Below are positions 9,254-18,590 of a DNA stretch of 64,000 bases, piece by piece. Position 1 is the stretch's first letter; each line of letters starts with the position of its first letter. The stretch is from Enterobacter hormaechei subsp. hoffmannii (lineage in GTDB: Bacteria > Pseudomonadota > Gammaproteobacteria > Enterobacterales > Enterobacteriaceae): NCBI RefSeq assembly GCF_001729745.1, contig NZ_CP017186.1, forward strand, positions 806,001-870,000, written 5' to 3'. Position numbers and translations under genes: made by a program. The notes beneath the pieces were generated by a model. That model was not told the origin of the DNA. It did not search any database and was given only the letters and a program-made list of their open reading frames with translations.

Positions 9254-10051
9254 ATGCAGGATACTAAAACGCAATCCGACTCCACCTTCACGCTCAACAA
9301 TCTCTCCTTTCGCGTACCCGGGCGCACCTTGCTGCATCCGCTCTCTTTGACGTTTCCCGCAGGTAAAGTGACCGGTTTAATCGGGCACAATGGTTCCGGT
9401 AAATCGACGCTGCTGAAGATGCTGGGCCGTCATCAGCCGCCGTCCGAGGGCGACATTCTGCTGGATGACCAGCCGCTGGCGAGCTGGAGCAGTAAGGCCT
9501 TTGCCCGCAAGGTGGCCTATCTGCCGCAGCAGTTGCCGCAGGCGGAGGGGATGACGGTGCGCGAGCTGGTGGCGATTGGACGTTATCCGTGGCACGGTGC
9601 GCTCGGGCGTTTTGGCGTTGCTGACAGAGAGAAAGTGGAAGAGGCGATCGCGCTGGTTGGGTTAAAACCGCTGGCGCACCGTCTGGTGGATAGCCTGTCC
9701 GGTGGCGAGCGTCAGCGCGCATGGATCGCAATGCTGGTGGCGCAGGACAGCCGCTGCCTGCTGCTCGACGAACCCACTTCAGCGCTGGATATTGCTCATC
9801 AGGTTGACGTCCTGGCGCTGGTGCATCGCTTAAGCCAGCAGCGCGGCCTGACGGTGATTGCCGTTCTGCATGATATCAACATGGCGGCACGCTACTGCGA
9901 CTATCTGGTAGCGCTGCGCGGCGGTGAAATGATCGCTCAGGGTACGCCTGCCGAACTGATGCGCAGCGAAACGCTGGAACATATCTACGGTATTCCTATG
10001 GGCATTCTGCCTCACCCGGCCGGGGCTGCACCCGTGAGCTTTGTCTACTGA
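9254..10051 (+). CDS. fhuC: FhuC, ATPase of the hydroxamate siderophore ABC importer
   Basis: 265 aa from the ATG at 9254 (MQDTKTQSDS), the E. coli FhuC length. Seen: Walker A GHNGSGKST (K50), ABC signature LSGGERQR, Walker B with D-loop LLLDEPTSALD and switch histidine in AVLHDINMAA. It hydrolyses ATP on the cytoplasmic face of FhuB to drive entry of ferrichrome-type siderophores. The stop codon overlaps the fhuD start by one base (TGATG), so translation is coupled. Confidence 0.97.
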   Translation: MQDTKTQSDSTFTLNNLSFRVPGRTLLHPLSLTFPAGKVTGLIGHNGSGKSTLLKMLGRHQPPSEGDILLDDQPLASWSSKAFARKVAYLPQQLPQAEGMTVRELVAIGRYPWHGALGRFGVADREKVEEAIALVGLKPLAHRLVDSLSGGERQRAWIAMLVAQDSRCLLLDEPTSALDIAHQVDVLALVHRLSQQRGLTVIAVLHDINMAARYCDYLVALRGGEMIAQGTPAELMRSETLEHIYGIPMGILPHPAGAAPVSFVY

Positions 10052-10941
10052 TGCTGGATCCAACATTAATTAGCCGCCGTCGCCTGCTAACGGCCATAGC
10101 GCTCTCACCGCTGCTGTTAAAGATGGGCCCGGCCCGCGCTGCCGCAGTCGATCCGCACCGCATCGTGGCGCTGGAGTGGTTGCCCGTCGAACTGATGATG
10201 GCGCTGGGCGTGACGCCTTACGGCGTGGCCGATATTCCTAACTACACCCTGTGGGTGAATGAGCCAAAACTGCCGGACTCCGTCATCGACATCGGTCTGC
10301 GTACGGAGCCGAACCTCGAGCTTCTCACCCAGATGAAACCGTCTTATTTATTCTGGTCTGCGGGGTATGGCCCGTCGGAAGAGACCATGGCGAAGATTGC
10401 GCCCGGACGGGGCTTTTCCTTTAGCGACGGTAAAAAGCCGCTGACCATGGCAAAAAATTCCATCCACGAGATGGCGCAGTTCCTCAACCGTGAGGCTGAG
10501 GCGAAAAAGCATCTCAATGAATTTGATGCGCTGATTGATTCCCTTAAGCCGCGCTTTGCCCACCGTGGCGATCGGCCTTTGCTGATGGTGACCCTGCTGG
10601 ATGCCCGCCATATGCTGGTCTTTGGAAATAACTGTCTGTTCCAGGAAGTACTCGACAGCTTTGGCATTCGCAATGCCTGGGAAGGCGAGATGACGTTCTG
10701 GGGCAGTACCGCAGTGGGTATTGACCGTCTGGCGGTGTTTCGTGATGTGGACGTGCTGTGCTTTGACCACGGCAATGAGCGCGAAATGCAAACCCTGATG
10801 GCGACTCCGCTCTGGCAGGCAATGCCGTTCGTCCGCGAGCAGCGCTTCCTGCGCGCGCCAGCGGTATGGTTCTACGGCGCGACGCTGTCGGCCATGCATT
10901 TTGCCCGCGTGCTGGACAATGCACTGGGAGGCAAGGCATGA
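10051..10941 (+). CDS. fhuD: FhuD, periplasmic hydroxamate siderophore-binding protein
   Basis: 296 aa, the usual FhuD length. The N-terminus SRRRLLTAIALSPLLL followed by ARA-A is a twin-arginine-type signal; export by Tat is known for E. coli FhuD. The mature part is a class III helical-backbone binding protein (HRIVALEWLPVELMMALG start). It receives Fe-hydroxamates from FhuA and hands them to FhuB. It overlaps fhuC by 1 nt and fhuB by 4 nt (ATGA). Confidence 0.96.
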   Translation: MLDPTLISRRRLLTAIALSPLLLKMGPARAAAVDPHRIVALEWLPVELMMALGVTPYGVADIPNYTLWVNEPKLPDSVIDIGLRTEPNLELLTQMKPSYLFWSAGYGPSEETMAKIAPGRGFSFSDGKKPLTMAKNSIHEMAQFLNREAEAKKHLNEFDALIDSLKPRFAHRGDRPLLMVTLLDARHMLVFGNNCLFQEVLDSFGIRNAWEGEMTFWGSTAVGIDRLAVFRDVDVLCFDHGNEREMQTLMATPLWQAMPFVREQRFLRAPAVWFYGATLSAMHFARVLDNALGGKA

Positions 10942-12920
10942 GCACGCGTATGGCCCGTTTCCCGATGTTACTGTTAGCGCTCATTTTTCTGGCTGCCCTG
11001 GCATTAACCGGCTTTAACCTGACCACGGCGTTACCGCGCGATCAGTGGGCAGCCGCGTTTGCCGCACCGGATATCGACAATATTCAGCAAATGCTGTTCC
11101 ACTACAGCCTGCTGCCGCGTCTGGCTATCTCCCTGCTGGTCGGGGCGGGACTGGGACTGGTGGGCGTACTGTTTCAGCAGGTGCTACGTAACCCGCTGGC
11201 GGAGCCAACCACGCTGGGCGTGGCGACGGGGGCTCAGCTGGGGATCACCATCACCACGCTCTGGACCCTGCCGGGAGCGTTAACCTCGCAGTTTGCCGCG
11301 CTGGCAGGCGCATGCGTGGTCGGTGCGCTGGTCTTTGGCGTAGCCTGGGGAAAACGTCTCTCACCGGTCACGCTGATCCTCGCGGGGCTGGTCGTCAGCC
11401 TCTACTGTGGGGCGATCAACCAGCTGCTGGTGCTGTTTCACCACGATCAGCTGCAAAGCATGTTTATGTGGAGTACCGGCACGCTCACCCAGACCGACTG
11501 GAGTATCGTCCAGCGCCTGTGGCCGCAGCTGTTTGGCGGCGTGGTGCTGACGCTGCTGCTGCTGCGTCCGCTCACGCTGATGGGCCTCGATGACGGCGTG
11601 GCGCGCAATCTCGGGCTGGCGCTGTCGCTGGCCCGTCTGGCGGCCCTGACCCTGGCGATTGTGCTGAGCGCGTTACTGGTTAACGCCGTCGGCATCATCG
11701 GTTTTATCGGCCTGTTTGCGCCATTGCTGGCAAAAATGCTCGGCGCGCGCCGTCTGCTGGCGCGTCTGATGCTGGCGCCGCTGATTGGTGCGCTGATCCT
11801 CTGGCTTTCCGATCAGCTCATTCTCTGGCTGGCGCGCGTCTGGATGGAAGTTTCCACGGGCTCGGTGACGGCCCTGATCGGCGCGCCGCTGCTGCTGTGG
11901 CTGCTGCCGCGCCTGCGCAGCATTAGCGCTCCGGCGATGGATGCCGGCGATAAAGTGCATGCCGAGCGTCAGTCGGTGGTGTGGTTCAGCCTTGCCGGGC
12001 TGGCAGTGCTGGTTATCGCCTCGTTTGCCGCACTCTCGCTGGGACGCGACGCCACGGGCTGGCACTGGGCAACGGGGGATTTGCTGCATGAACTCATGCA
12101 GTGGCGCTGGCCGCGGATTTTCTCCGCGCTGATTGCGGGCGTCATGCTGGCGGTGGCGGGCTGTATTATCCAGCGTCTCACCGGCAACCCGATGGCAAGC
12201 CCGGAAGTATTAGGGATCAGCTCCGGGGCCGCGTTTGGCGTAGTGTTGATGTTGTTCCTCGTACCGGGAAATGCGTTCGGCTGGCTGATGCCTGCCGGGA
12301 GTATCGGTGCGGCAGTCACGCTGATGATTATCCTGATCGCCTCCGGGCGAGGTGGTTTCTCACCTCACCGCATGCTGCTGGCCGGGATGGCGCTCAGCAC
12401 CGCGTTTACTATGCTGCTGATGATGTTGCAGGCGAGCGGCGATCCGCGCATGGCGCAGATCCTGACATGGATTTCCGGTTCAACATACAACGCCACCGGC
12501 AGTCAGGTGGTGCATACCGGGATTGTGATGATCGTGCTGCTGGCGATTGTGCCGCTGTGCCGCCGCTGGATGACCATTCTGCCGCTGGGTGGGGATACCG
12601 CCCGCGCGGTCGGGGTGGCGCTGACGCCAACGCGCATTGCGCTGTTGCTGCTGGCCGCGTGCCTGACGGCGACGGCCACCATGACTATCGGCCCGCTCAG
12701 TTTTGTCGGATTAATGGCGCCGCATATCGCCCGTATGATGGGTTTCCGCAGGACTTTGCCGCATATCGTGATCTCTGCGCTGACGGGCGGGGCGATCCTG
12801 GTCTTTGCTGACTGGTGCGGAAGGATGGTGCTGTTCCCGTATCAGATCCCGGCGGGCCTCCTGTCGACCTTTATCGGCGCGCCTTACTTTATTTATCTGT
12901 TGAGAAAGCAGAGTCGGTAA
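10938..12920 (+). CDS. fhuB: FhuB, double-length permease of the hydroxamate importer
   Basis: 660 aa, the E. coli FhuB length. It consists of two fused FecCD-type permease halves (about 1-325 and 345-660), each with the LAEPTTLGVATGAQLG / MASPEVLGISSGAAFG motif and a VGFIGLFAP / FVGLMAPHIARM coupling segment. About 20 membrane helices are expected. The fusion is characteristic of enterobacterial FhuB, which therefore works as one chain with two FhuC. The ATG overlaps the fhuD stop (ATGA). Confidence 0.96.
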   Translation: MSTRMARFPMLLLALIFLAALALTGFNLTTALPRDQWAAAFAAPDIDNIQQMLFHYSLLPRLAISLLVGAGLGLVGVLFQQVLRNPLAEPTTLGVATGAQLGITITTLWTLPGALTSQFAALAGACVVGALVFGVAWGKRLSPVTLILAGLVVSLYCGAINQLLVLFHHDQLQSMFMWSTGTLTQTDWSIVQRLWPQLFGGVVLTLLLLRPLTLMGLDDGVARNLGLALSLARLAALTLAIVLSALLVNAVGIIGFIGLFAPLLAKMLGARRLLARLMLAPLIGALILWLSDQLILWLARVWMEVSTGSVTALIGAPLLLWLLPRLRSISAPAMDAGDKVHAERQSVVWFSLAGLAVLVIASFAALSLGRDATGWHWATGDLLHELMQWRWPRIFSALIAGVMLAVAGCIIQRLTGNPMASPEVLGISSGAAFGVVLMLFLVPGNAFGWLMPAGSIGAAVTLMIILIASGRGGFSPHRMLLAGMALSTAFTMLLMMLQASGDPRMAQILTWISGSTYNATGSQVVHTGIVMIVLLAIVPLCRRWMTILPLGGDTARAVGVALTPTRIALLLLAACLTATATMTIGPLSFVGLMAPHIARMMGFRRTLPHIVISALTGGAILVFADWCGRMVLFPYQIPAGLLSTFIGAPYFIYLLRKQSR

Positions 12921-12927
12921 TAAAAGT

Positions 12928-12955
12928 AAACGGCAATCCTTAGATTGCCGTTTTA
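12928..12955. terminator. Bidirectional terminator between fhuB and hemL
   Basis: AAACGGCAATC (12928-12938) and GATTGCCGTTT (12943-12953) form a perfect 11-bp stem with a CTTA loop. A short T-run follows on plus, and T-rich sequence (TTTACTTTTATT) follows on minus, so it can serve both convergent genes. Confidence 0.75.
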
Positions 12956-12962
12956 GTGTTTG

Positions 12963-13010
12963 CTCCCTCTCCCTGTGGGAGAGGGTTGGGGTGAGGGCAT
13001 CAAGCCGCAC
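12963..13010 (-). repeat. 48-bp dispersed palindromic repeat, copy 2 (inverted)
   Basis: On the minus strand it reads GTGCGGCTTGATGCCCTCAC and ends in the same CCCTCTCCC-ACA-GGGAGAGGG palindrome as the copy at 4064-4111. It abuts the 3' end of hemL. The two copies face each other across mrcB-fhuACDB. Confidence 0.85.
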
Positions 13011-13013
13011 ATT

Positions 13014-14294
13014 TTACAGCTTCGCAAATACCTTACGCGCTGCGTCGATGGTGTTATTGATATCTTCTTCGCTGTGCGCCACGGACATAAAGCCCGCTTC
13101 AAACGCTGACGGGGCAAGATACACGCCTTCTTCCAGCATCAGGTGGAAGAAGCGTTTGAAGCGTTCCACGTCGCATTTCACCACGTCCTGATAGCAGGTC
13201 ACGGTTTTCGCATCGGTGAAGAAAATCCCGAACATCCCGCCCACGTGGTTCACCACCAGTGGAATACCCGCATCTTCTGCGGCTTCCAGCAAACCGTTTG
13301 CCAGTTGCGTCGTCCGGTCCGTCAAGGTTTCGTGGATACCCGGCTGCGCCACTTCGGTCAGACAGGCAAAGCCCGCCGCCATCGCAATCGGGTTACCGGA
13401 GAGCGTACCCGCCTGGTAAACCGGACCGGTTGGCGCCAGCGCGTCCATGACGTCCTTACGTCCACCGAACGCGCCGACAGGCATGCCGCCGCCAATGATT
13501 TTGCCGAGGCAGGTCAGATCCGGCTCCACGCCGTAGTATGACTGCGCCCCCGCCAGCGCGACGCGGAAGCCGGTCATCACTTCGTCGATGATCAGCAGCG
13601 CGCCGAACTCATCGCACAGGGCGCGCAGGCCCGGTAGGAAGTCAGGCTGCGGTGGGATACAGTTCATGTTGCCCGCAACTGGCTCAACGATGATGCAGGC
13701 GATCTCCTGCGGATACTGCTCGAACGCGGCGCGAACGGTGTTCAGATCGTTATAGGTGCAGGTCAACGTGTGTTTCGCGAAATCAGCCGGCACCCCCGGG
13801 GAGTTCGGCTGGCCGAGGGTCAGCGCGCCGGAACCAGCTTTCACCAGCAGACAGTCGGCATGGCCGTGATAACAACCTTCGAACTTGATGATCTTGTCAC
13901 GGCCGGTAAAACCACGCGCCAGACGGATAGCGCTCATGGTCGCTTCGGTACCGGAGTTCACCATACGCACCATGTCCATCGTTGGCACCAGTTCGGTGAC
14001 CAGCTCCGCCATTTTGACTTCCATCTCGGTTGGCGCACCGAAGCTCAGGCCGCGCTGAGCGGCTTCAATCACCGCGTTGCGGATCGCCGGGTGGTTATGC
14101 CCCAGTACCATCGGGCCCCAGGAGCCGACGTAATCGACATAGGCTTTACCATCCACATCATACAGATATGCACCATCCGCACGTTCGATAAACAGCGGGG
14201 TGCCACCCACGCCGGTAAAGGCGCGCACGGGTGAGTTCACGCCGCCTGGGATTAGCTCGCGGGCTGCGCTGTAGAGGTTTTCAGACTTGCTCAT
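13014..14294 (-). CDS. hemL: HemL, glutamate-1-semialdehyde 2,1-aminomutase
   Basis: 426 aa, full length. Fold type I PLP enzyme converting glutamate-1-semialdehyde to 5-aminolevulinate, the second step of the C5 haem pathway. The Schiff-base lysine is K265 in [15 protein letters not shown]; the PLP-site motif [10 protein letters not shown] and the phosphate-binding [15 protein letters not shown] are present. It is monocistronic and divergent from clcA, with a perfect 16-bp palindrome between them; it converges on fhuB with a shared terminator. Confidence 0.97.
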   Translation of the reverse strand: MSKSENLYSAARELIPGGVNSPVRAFTGVGGTPLFIERADGAYLYDVDGKAYVDYVGSWGPMVLGHNHPAIRNAVIEAAQRGLSFGAPTEMEVKMAELVTELVPTMDMVRMVNSGTEATMSAIRLARGFTGRDKIIKFEGCYHGHADCLLVKAGSGALTLGQPNSPGVPADFAKHTLTCTYNDLNTVRAAFEQYPQEIACIIVEPVAGNMNCIPPQPDFLPGLRALCDEFGALLIIDEVMTGFRVALAGAQSYYGVEPDLTCLGKIIGGGMPVGAFGGRKDVMDALAPTGPVYQAGTLSGNPIAMAAGFACLTEVAQPGIHETLTDRTTQLANGLLEAAEDAGIPLVVNHVGGMFGIFFTDAKTVTCYQDVVKCDVERFKRFFHLMLEEGVYLAPSAFEAGFMSVAHSEEDINNTIDAARKVFAKL

Positions 14295-14381
14295 GGCGTC
14301 GTTCCTGGTTCGTAGAAATGAGTTAAGGCAACTATTCTAAGTGATTCGGAAGAGGTTATAAAATTTTTGCCCCATAGAAGG

Positions 14382-14397
14382 CTTAACAATTGTTAAG
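14382..14397. promoter_or_regulatory. Perfect 16-bp palindrome, possible operator
   Basis: CTTAACAATTGTTAAG is its own reverse complement over all 16 bases and lies in the 177-bp region between divergent hemL and clcA, about 30 bp upstream of the clcA -10 candidate. The dyad is typical in size of a dimeric repressor site. I cannot name the regulator. Confidence 0.4.
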
Positions 14398-14426
14398 TAT
14401 TTTTCAGGGGACGAGGGGATTGTCTC

Positions 14427-14435
14427 TGGTAGAAT
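14427..14435 (+). promoter_or_regulatory. Candidate extended -10 promoter of clcA
   Basis: TGG-TAGAAT is an extended -10 element (TGn plus a 5/6 match to TATAAT) 36 bp before the chosen clcA ATG. No good -35 is visible at 17 bp, as is usual for extended -10 promoters. Confidence 0.4.
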
Positions 14436-14471
14436 CCCTGCGGCCTTTTGTATGACGAAACAGAACAGGTA

Positions 14472-15872
14472 ATGAACGAGAACACGCCTTCTTTTGAACA
14501 ACAACAGTTTACGCGCGCGAAGCACCGGGTCAGTATCCGGCGGCTGCTCAACCGTGACAAAACCCCGTTAGCCATTCTGGTGGCAGCCGCCGTTGTGGGC
14601 ACGCTGGCCGGGCTGGTAGGCGTCGCGTTTGAGAAAGCCGTCAATGCGGTGCTCAACTGGCGCATAGGCACCGTCGCCAGCTTCGCGGATCGTGAATGGC
14701 TGGTCTGGGTGTGGGCCTTTGGCCTTTCGGCCCTGTTTGCCATGGTGGGCTATTTTCTGGTGCGTAAATTCGCACCTGAAGCAGGTGGCTCGGGGATCCC
14801 TGAAATTGAGGGGGCGCTGGAAGAGCTACGCCCGGTTCGCTGGTGGCGCGTGCTTCCTGTGAAATTTATCGGCGGGATGGGAACGCTCGGAGCGGGCATG
14901 GTGCTCGGTCGGGAAGGACCAACGGTACAGCTGGGCGGTAACGTCGGGCGCATGGTCGGCGATCTGTTCCGTATGCGCAGCGCCGAAGCGCGCCATACGC
15001 TGCTGGCAACGGGGGCGGCGGCCGGGCTGTCTGCCGCGTTTAACGCGCCGCTGGCGGGTATCCTGTTTATCATTGAAGAGATGCGCGCCCAGTTCCGCTA
15101 CAACCTGATCTCCATTAAAGCGGTGTTTACCGGCGTGATTATGTCGAGCATTGTCTTTCGCGTCTTTAACGGCGAAGGGGCGGTGATTGAAGTTGGCAAG
15201 CTAACTAATGCGCCGGTCAATACTTTGTGGCTGTATCTGATTCTTGGGATGATTTTTGGCGTCGTTGGCCCGCTTTTTAACACCCTGATTTTACGGGCGC
15301 AGGATATGTTTCAGCGCATCCATGGCGGAAATACCACGAAATGGGTGCTGGTGGGGGGCCTGCTTGGTGGCGTGTGCGGGATCCTCGGTTTTATCGAACC
15401 GAATGCGGCGGGCGGCGGTTTCGGTCTGATTCCCATTGCCGCGGCGGGGAATTTCAGCGTAGGCCTGCTGCTGTTTATGTTTATTTCACGCGTCATCACC
15501 ACGGTATTGTGCTTCTCCTCTGGTGCCCCGGGCGGCATTTTCGCCCCGATGCTGGCGCTGGGGACGCTGCTGGGTACGGCGTTCGGGATGGCGGCGGCGG
15601 CAGGCCTCCCGGCCTACCATCTGGATGCGGGGACGTTTGCGGTTGCGGGAATGGGGGCGCTGCTGGCGGCCTCCCTGCGTGCGCCGCTGACCGGGATCGT
15701 GCTGGTGCTGGAAATGACCGACAATTACCAGCTCATTTTGCCAATGATCATTACCTGCCTCGGCGCGACACTATTAGCCCAATTCCTGGGTGGAAAACCG
15801 CTATACTCCACCATTCTTGCCCGTACCCTGGCGAAACAGGAAGCTGAACAGGCCCTGAAGCAGAATACTTGA
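14472..15872 (+). CDS. clcA: ClcA, H+/Cl- exchange transporter
   Basis: 466 aa from ATG 14472, with AGG five bases before it; an in-frame ATG 24 nt upstream (14448) is the alternative start. CLC-family signatures are present: GSGIPEIEG (chloride-coordinating Ser), GREGPTVQ with the external gating glutamate, and GAPGGIFAP. The proton glutamate region and the conserved C-terminal GGKPLYS tyrosine also fit an exchanger rather than a channel. In E. coli it supports extreme acid resistance with amino-acid decarboxylases; ldcC is elsewhere in this window. The N-terminal cytoplasmic tail diverges from E. coli. Confidence 0.94.
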   Translation: MNENTPSFEQQQFTRAKHRVSIRRLLNRDKTPLAILVAAAVVGTLAGLVGVAFEKAVNAVLNWRIGTVASFADREWLVWVWAFGLSALFAMVGYFLVRKFAPEAGGSGIPEIEGALEELRPVRWWRVLPVKFIGGMGTLGAGMVLGREGPTVQLGGNVGRMVGDLFRMRSAEARHTLLATGAAAGLSAAFNAPLAGILFIIEEMRAQFRYNLISIKAVFTGVIMSSIVFRVFNGEGAVIEVGKLTNAPVNTLWLYLILGMIFGVVGPLFNTLILRAQDMFQRIHGGNTTKWVLVGGLLGGVCGILGFIEPNAAGGGFGLIPIAAAGNFSVGLLLFMFISRVITTVLCFSSGAPGGIFAPMLALGTLLGTAFGMAAAAGLPAYHLDAGTFAVAGMGALLAASLRAPLTGIVLVLEMTDNYQLILPMIITCLGATLLAQFLGGKPLYSTILARTLAKQEAEQALKQNT

Positions 15873-15907
15873 ATGAATTACCAGGGTATTAGATAATGAC
15901 AAAAAGA

Positions 15908-15928
15908 ATTGGGTGATTTTTACCCAAT
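15908..15928. promoter_or_regulatory. Inverted repeat between clcA and erpA
   Basis: ATTGGGT (15908-15914) and ACCCAAT (15922-15928) form a perfect 7-bp dyad around GATTTTT, 30 bp upstream of the erpA ATG. It could be an operator or a weak 3' hairpin for clcA. I do not assign a regulator. Confidence 0.35.
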
Positions 15929-15957
15929 AGCAGTCGCAGTATTCATGGGAGCATAAG

Positions 15958-16302
15958 ATGAGTGATGACGTAGCGTTGCCGCTGGAATTTACCGAAGCAG
16001 CAGCGAAAAAAGTGAAAACCCTGATTGCCGACGAGGACAATCCGGATCTGAAACTGCGTGTTTATATTACCGGCGGCGGCTGTAGTGGCTTCCAGTATGG
16101 TTTTACCTTTGACGACCAGGTTAACGATGGTGATATGACTATCGAGAAACAGGGCGTCGCGCTGGTGGTTGATCCGATGAGCCTGCAATATCTGGTGGGC
16201 GGTTCAGTGGACTACACTGAAGGTCTGGAAGGTTCGCGCTTTGTGGTGACTAACCCGAATGCGACCAGCACCTGCGGGTGTGGTTCTTCATTCAGTATTT
16301 AA
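15958..16302 (+). CDS. erpA: ErpA, A-type iron-sulfur cluster carrier
   Basis: 114 aa, full length. HesB/IscA family with three invariant cysteines: C42 in [10 protein letters not shown] and the C-terminal CGCG pair in [11 protein letters not shown]. It receives [4Fe-4S] clusters and delivers them to apoproteins such as IspG/IspH; it is essential aerobically in E. coli. Its client isoprenoid pathway is represented here by dxr and ispU. It stands alone between clcA and convergent yadS, with a GGGAGCATAAG ribosome site. Confidence 0.97.
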   Translation: MSDDVALPLEFTEAAAKKVKTLIADEDNPDLKLRVYITGGGCSGFQYGFTFDDQVNDGDMTIEKQGVALVVDPMSLQYLVGGSVDYTEGLEGSRFVVTNPNATSTCGCGSSFSI

Positions 16303-16316
16303 CCTGAATGCAAATT

Positions 16317-16346
16317 GTAGGCCCGGTAAGCGAAGCGCCACCGGGC
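16317..16346 (+). repeat. Single REP element between erpA and yadS
   Basis: A 30-bp imperfect palindrome starting GTAGGCCCGGTAAGCGAAGC and ending GCCACCGGGC. It is identical base for base to 23021-23050 in the REP pair near yaeH. It lies between the convergent ends of erpA and yadS, the usual place for REP sequences. Confidence 0.85.
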
Positions 16347-16359
16347 TTATAAACGATAC

Positions 16360-16983
16360 CTATCTTGAATTTTCATCCAGTGCAAACGTCGGCAGCTTCA
16401 GGTGCCAGCGTATCGCCGCTAAACGGATCACCAGCGTTACCACCATCCCCAGCATCGCCGCGTTTTCCAGCGGGACAGCAAAGGTGTAATACGCCGTGGC
16501 GTGAACAATCCCCCCGATGATACAGGCCGTCGCGTAGATTTCCGTTCGCAGGATCATCGGGACTTCTCGCGCCAGAATGTCGCGAATAATCCCTCCGCCC
16601 ACGCCGGTCAACACGCCCATACAGATCGCCACCAGCGGGCCAGTCCCGGCAATAAAGGCTTTATTCACGCCTATTCCCACAAAGACCGCCAGACCGACGG
16701 CATCCAGCACTGGCAATATCCATTTTGGTAGTCTGCGAGGCTGACGAACCAGCACGATGGTTAACAGGCAGGTGACCATCGCCACCACCAGATCCGTTGG
16801 ATCTTTTACCCAGAATACCGGGCCGTTTGCCAGCGCCATATCGCGAATCGTTCCGCCGCCTACCGCCGTAACGACGCCGAGCACCAGTACGCCAAAAGGA
16901 TCCATGCGTAGTTTTCCGGCAAGCAAAACGCCGGAGATAGCAAAAACGGCTGTGCCAAGAATATCCAGCCAATACACGAGCAT
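16360..16983 (-). CDS. yadS: YadS, TRIC-like two-repeat membrane protein (UPF0126)
   Basis: 207 aa with about six to seven predicted membrane helices in two homologous halves, marked by TAVGGGTIRDMAL (about 40-52) and TGVGGGIIRDILA (about 126-138). The family is structurally related to TRIC cation channels, and some members have been linked to glycine transport; the substrate here is unproven. It lies 23 nt downstream of btuF on the same strand, so it is probably the last gene of mtn-btuF-yadS. Confidence 0.9.
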   Translation of the reverse strand: MLVYWLDILGTAVFAISGVLLAGKLRMDPFGVLVLGVVTAVGGGTIRDMALANGPVFWVKDPTDLVVAMVTCLLTIVLVRQPRRLPKWILPVLDAVGLAVFVGIGVNKAFIAGTGPLVAICMGVLTGVGGGIIRDILAREVPMILRTEIYATACIIGGIVHATAYYTFAVPLENAAMLGMVVTLVIRLAAIRWHLKLPTFALDENSR

Positions 16984-17006
16984 CGTTAAATCCTCGAATA
17001 GGGTAT

Positions 17007-17816
17007 TTATCTGTTTGAGTGACTCTCTGCCAGTTCGGCGCAGAGTTGTTTTGCGGCGAGGATAATACGCGGGCTGGCGCGTTCAAACCAGTCGCTGTTG
17101 AGTGCGATGACCGGAATTTTAAGCTGCCGATGCCAGAATTGTTCTATTTTAGGAATCTGGCTCGCATTTCCGACCACCACAATGGCCTGCGGTTGTCGCG
17201 CCAGAACCTGCTCACGACTGACCTGCGGCCAGGGGACCCGGCTTTCGGCAAAGATATTTTCACCTCCACAGATCTCAAGCACCTGGTTCTGGATCGAACC
17301 TTTCCCGGTAGTGAACAGCGGCTGGCTGCCAAATTGCAGAAAAACGCGTTGTTTCGGTTGCGTGCCGTATCGGGTTTTTAGCGCAGCATAGTCGTTGAGC
17401 ATCTGCTGTGCAGCGTGCTCGGCGCGTTGGGGGGTAGGGCTGAAGGGCGCGAGGTCACGGAGGGTTTGCGCCACCTGTTCGATGCTCACCGCATCTACCC
17501 ATTTTACCGTTATTCCCAGCGAAGAGAGCTGGTTCACCTGTCGTTCGGCATTACCACCGCGCCAGGCAAGAACCAGATCGGGCTTCAGCGCCACGATGCG
17601 TTCCAGGTTCATTCCCTGCCAGGTGGCAACCTGTTCGATTTGGGCGGCCTGCGGTGGATAATCGGAAAAGCTGCTCACCGCAACGGGCGTAATCCCGGCG
17701 GCAAACGCCAGTTCCGTATTGGCAGGGGAGAGTGTGATCACCCGCGGCGCGGCGATGAGCCAGGCCGGGGCGAGCAGAAGCAGGGCGACCAGCGCCCTGA
17801 ATGACACCTTACCCAC
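17007..17816 (-). CDS. btuF: BtuF, periplasmic vitamin B12-binding protein
   Basis: 269 aa with a GTG start; the start overlaps the mtn stop by 8 nt. Signal peptide of about 22 residues ends LIAA, followed by [18 protein letters not shown], a class III cobalamin-binding protein. It delivers cobalamin from BtuB to BtuCD, which is not in this window. Position behind mtn and before yadS matches E. coli. Coupling with mtn is conserved but has no obvious metabolic logic. Confidence 0.95.
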   Translation of the reverse strand: MGKVSFRALVALLLLAPAWLIAAPRVITLSPANTELAFAAGITPVAVSSFSDYPPQAAQIEQVATWQGMNLERIVALKPDLVLAWRGGNAERQVNQLSSLGITVKWVDAVSIEQVAQTLRDLAPFSPTPQRAEHAAQQMLNDYAALKTRYGTQPKQRVFLQFGSQPLFTTGKGSIQNQVLEICGGENIFAESRVPWPQVSREQVLARQPQAIVVVGNASQIPKIEQFWHRQLKIPVIALNSDWFERASPRIILAAKQLCAELAESHSNR

Positions 17817-18507
17817 GCGCCAGTTTCTGCACCAGGGTTTCCACCATCACGGTGGACTGTTTGGCCGCAACGGCCAGGAACTCGTCGAAGCTGATGTGGG
17901 ACTGCTGGTCCGCCACGTCAGAGATCGCGCGAACGACCACGAACGGCACGCTGAAGTTATGGCACACGTGCGCAATGGCCGTGGCTTCCATCTCAACGGC
18001 CACAGCCTGCGGGAAGTTATGACGGATTTTCGCCAGACCAACAGAGCCGTTGATAAAGGCATCGCCGCTGACGATCAGGCCACGCATCGCATTGAGGTTC
18101 AGCTCGTTAATGCAGCTTTCAGCGGCGGCAATCAGCTTATCATCCGCTTTAAACCCGGCCGGGCAGCCCGGAAGCTGACCATATTCGTAGCCGAATGCGG
18201 TGACATCTGCATCGTGGTAACGCGCTTCGTCGGAAACCACGATATCGCCCACTTTCAGCGTCGGCGCCAGACCGCCCGCCGAACCTGTATTAATGATAAC
18301 GTCAGGCTTGCAGCGCTCAAGCAGCAGGGTCGCGCCCAGTGCCGCTGCAACTTTACCGATGCCTGATTTCAGCAGAGCCACGTCAACGCCGTTCAGCTGG
18401 CCGGTGTAGATCTCACAGCCACCAAGGGAGAGGGTCTGACGGTTCTCAATTTTGTCACGCAGCAGCGTAACTTCTTCTTCCATTGCACCAATAATGCCGA
18501 TTTTCAT
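17809..18507 (-). CDS. mtn: Mtn (Pfs), 5'-methylthioadenosine/S-adenosylhomocysteine nucleosidase
   Basis: 232 aa, full length. Catalytic residues E12 (GAMEEEV), E174 (AVEMEATA) and D197 (AISDVAD) are present. It cleaves MTA and SAH to adenine plus the thio-sugar, clearing SAM by-products and supplying S-ribosylhomocysteine to LuxS for AI-2. First gene of mtn-btuF-yadS; divergent from dgt with about 80 bp between the two starts, which must hold both promoters. Confidence 0.97.
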   Translation of the reverse strand: MKIGIIGAMEEEVTLLRDKIENRQTLSLGGCEIYTGQLNGVDVALLKSGIGKVAAALGATLLLERCKPDVIINTGSAGGLAPTLKVGDIVVSDEARYHDADVTAFGYEYGQLPGCPAGFKADDKLIAAAESCINELNLNAMRGLIVSGDAFINGSVGLAKIRHNFPQAVAVEMEATAIAHVCHNFSVPFVVVRAISDVADQQSHISFDEFLAVAAKQSTVMVETLVQKLARG

Positions 18508-18590
18508 AGATTTACTCGCGATGTGCCTTGTTAAGATGCATAGTCTATCATGCGGTTAAGGGGAAACGCATTCTCACGCGGGGGGAGCAC

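Noticed and set aside
12101-12811. 236-codon frame within fhuB on the same strand
   Set aside because: Frame-shifted reading of the FhuB permease; composition is unlike a protein and it lacks a ribosome site.
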